DNA from: an uncultured Solirubrobacterales bacterium
GTDB taxonomy: Bacteria; Actinomycetota; Thermoleophilia; Solirubrobacterales; Solirubrobacteraceae
Reading direction: 5' to 3'
Length of the DNA: 13,172 bases
NCBI GenBank assembly: GCA_903953065.1
Contig: CAJBIG010000072.1
Location: 1-13,172 of the forward strand
Part shown: positions 12,325 through 13,172 of the stretch, piece by piece
Position numbering within the stretch: the stretch's first letter is position 1
Layout of the letters: the number at the start of each line of letters is the position of its first letter
Notes under the pieces: generated by a model
The model's input: only the letters and a program-made list of their open reading frames with translations
The model's database searches: none
Told to the model about the DNA's origin: nothing
Position numbers and translations under genes: made by a program

Positions 12325-13172
12325 GTGCGCGCACCGATCGCAGCGGTCTGCGTAGCGCTGTCGCTCTGCTTCGTGGCCAGCGCCAGCGCGGCCACAACGC
12401 AGGGAGGGGAACCGCACACCGTTAAGCCCGAGGGCGGGGCTCTCGACCTCGTGAGCACCTCTTTCGGTCAGCGCAGCCGTGAGCTGGAAATTGTCTACCG
12501 CTCGACCGAGGCGATCACGCCTCAGTTGCTCGCTGAAGTCAAAGGTGGGCAGATCTGCACGATCTTCGCGCAGGCTTCGGTTGCGGCGCGATCGGTCTGC
12601 GTAACGCGAGCAGACGGCAAGTGGCGGATCGTCTCGCGCGGTGAGCGCGTCGAAGGGAGCGTCAGCCAACCGCGAGCGAGCGAGCTGCGGCTGCGCTTTG
12701 AGCCAGCGGCAGCGAAGCTCCGTGTCGGGATCGCCGACGTTTACGTGAAAGCGACCGCCGCCGGCTGCAGCGCTGAGCAATCGCGCGCCGCGAAGGTCAC
12801 GTGGTCGCAAGCAGGGATCGTCTCAGCCGCTGTTCTTGAACTCCCCTGCGAACACCGCCTGCCGCGCGTGGGCACCTATCCAGCGCGCGTATGGGACGTT
12901 GTCGTAACCGGCTGCCGGCGCCAAGGAGCGGGGCAGGTAAGCCGCGGGCCGTCGGGCAAGCGGATTGCGCTCACCTACGACGACGGCCCCTCGCCCTACA
13001 CGCCGGCATTTCTACGCGAGCTGCGCAAGCTCGGGGTGCCGGCGACTTTCTTTGTAATCGGCCAGCAAGTTTCGGCTAACGCTTCGCTGATGCGATCGAT
13101 TCTGCGCAGCGGCAGCATGGTCGCCAACCACTCCTGGAGCCACCCGGACATGGGCGGCGGTGGCGCGGCGGC
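12325..13172 (+). CDS. Secreted polysaccharide deacetylase (NodB/CE4), 3' truncated by window edge
   Basis: The frame is open from GTG 12325 to the window end: 282 codons, no stop. A signal peptide (about 1-25: APIAAVCVALSLCFVASASA) is followed by about 185 residues of unrecognised, beta-rich sequence with five cysteines (QICTIF, RSVCVTR, AAGCSAE, LPCEHR, VTGCRR). The NodB domain then starts at about 213: RIALTYDDGPSPYTP (Asp219 base, Asp220 metal ligand by family analogy), TFFVIGQQV, and NHSWSHPDM (His269 and His273 metal ligands). CE4 enzymes remove acetyl groups from peptidoglycan, chitin-like or other exported polysaccharides. The GTG follows the FKBP stop directly, with AAGGCAGG (12313-12320) as ribosome site, so translation is probably coupled. 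The catalytic domain's C-terminal motifs are outside the window. Confidence 0.9.
   Translation, partial: MRAPIAAVCVALSLCFVASASAATTQGGEPHTVKPEGGALDLVSTSFGQRSRELEIVYRSTEAITPQLLAEVKGGQICTIFAQASVAARSVCVTRADGKWRIVSRGERVEGSVSQPRASELRLRFEPAAAKLRVGIADVYVKATAAGCSAEQSRAAKVTWSQAGIVSAAVLELPCEHRLPRVGTYPARVWDVVVTGCRRQGAGQVSRGPSGKRIALTYDDGPSPYTPAFLRELRKLGVPATFFVIGQQVSANASLMRSILRSGSMVANHSWSHPDMGGGGAA

Noticed and set aside
12262..12810. Minus-strand frame opposite the FKBP and deacetylase genes
   Set aside because: The plus-strand frame carries a signal peptide and continues into a NodB domain; the opposite frame has no features.
1..13172. Mobile element, phage, defence or toxin-antitoxin system
   Set aside because: No transposase, integrase, terminal inverted repeats, direct-repeat attachment site next to the tRNA, or recognisable defence protein was found on either strand.

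Overview
The window reads as ordinary chromosomal DNA from a GC-rich, high-coding-density actinobacterium. I infer a Thermoleophilia/Solirubrobacterales-like organism. The grounds are the GC-rich wobble positions, frequent GTG starts, a short primary-type sigma factor, a glycine-rich Tim44-like membrane protein, a DUF6159-type membrane protein and an MptA-like GTP cyclohydrolase. This placement rests on family recognition from memory, not on a search.

Layout, left to right. (i) 2-571 (+): the 3' end of a secreted carbohydrate-binding protein, with a Pro-Thr linker encoded by a perfect hexamer array, a CBM2 domain and a basic tail. It ends at a strong bidirectional hairpin. (ii) 630-3700 (-): three membrane-protein genes, namely a MIP channel, a Gly-rich Tim44-like protein with two NTF2-like domains, and a six-helix DUF6159-type protein. 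(iii) 3727-4146 (+): a flavin split-barrel (PNPOx-like) protein, divergent from the previous gene across only 26 bp. It is convergent with clpP (4143-4724, -), and their stop codons overlap. (iv) 4777-6736 (+): an RhtA/EamA-type exporter, pgsA, and a small anchored protein whose start overlaps the pgsA stop. (v) 6733-7731 (-): a FolE2/MptA-type GTP cyclohydrolase, again with overlapping convergent stops. (vi) 7960-9105 (+): an RpoD-like sigma factor behind a hairpin-bearing leader, then tRNA-Tyr (9132-9213). (vii) 9185-9826 (-): a two-helix membrane protein whose last codons are antisense to tRNA-Tyr. (viii) 9936-13172 (+): an ABM-like small protein, a second MIP channel, a secreted two-motif protein, an FKBP lipoprotein, and a secreted polysaccharide deacetylase cut by the window end.

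How the genes fit together. Most are housekeeping or envelope genes: phospholipid headgroup synthesis (pgsA), proteolysis (clpP), pterin/folate entry (folE2/mptA), transcription (rpoD) and translation (tRNA-Tyr). They are mixed with membrane and exported proteins: two channels, an exporter, a lipoprotein foldase and a cell-wall or polysaccharide deacetylase. The two MIP channels are dissimilar in sequence and both lack the selectivity-filter histidine of strict water channels. The FKBP and deacetylase genes abut with no spacer, and pgsA and the small anchored protein overlap, so these two pairs are the best-supported operons.

I found no transposase, integrase, phage gene, CRISPR array, toxin-antitoxin pair, defence cassette or biosynthetic cluster, and nothing I would call a new multi-gene system. 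The points worth a second look are local: the CDS/tRNA antisense overlap, the sigma-gene leader hairpin, the channel filters, the MptA-like signature, the uncharacterised N-terminal region of the deacetylase, and the small protein coupled to pgsA. No stretch longer than about 230 bases lacks a gene.
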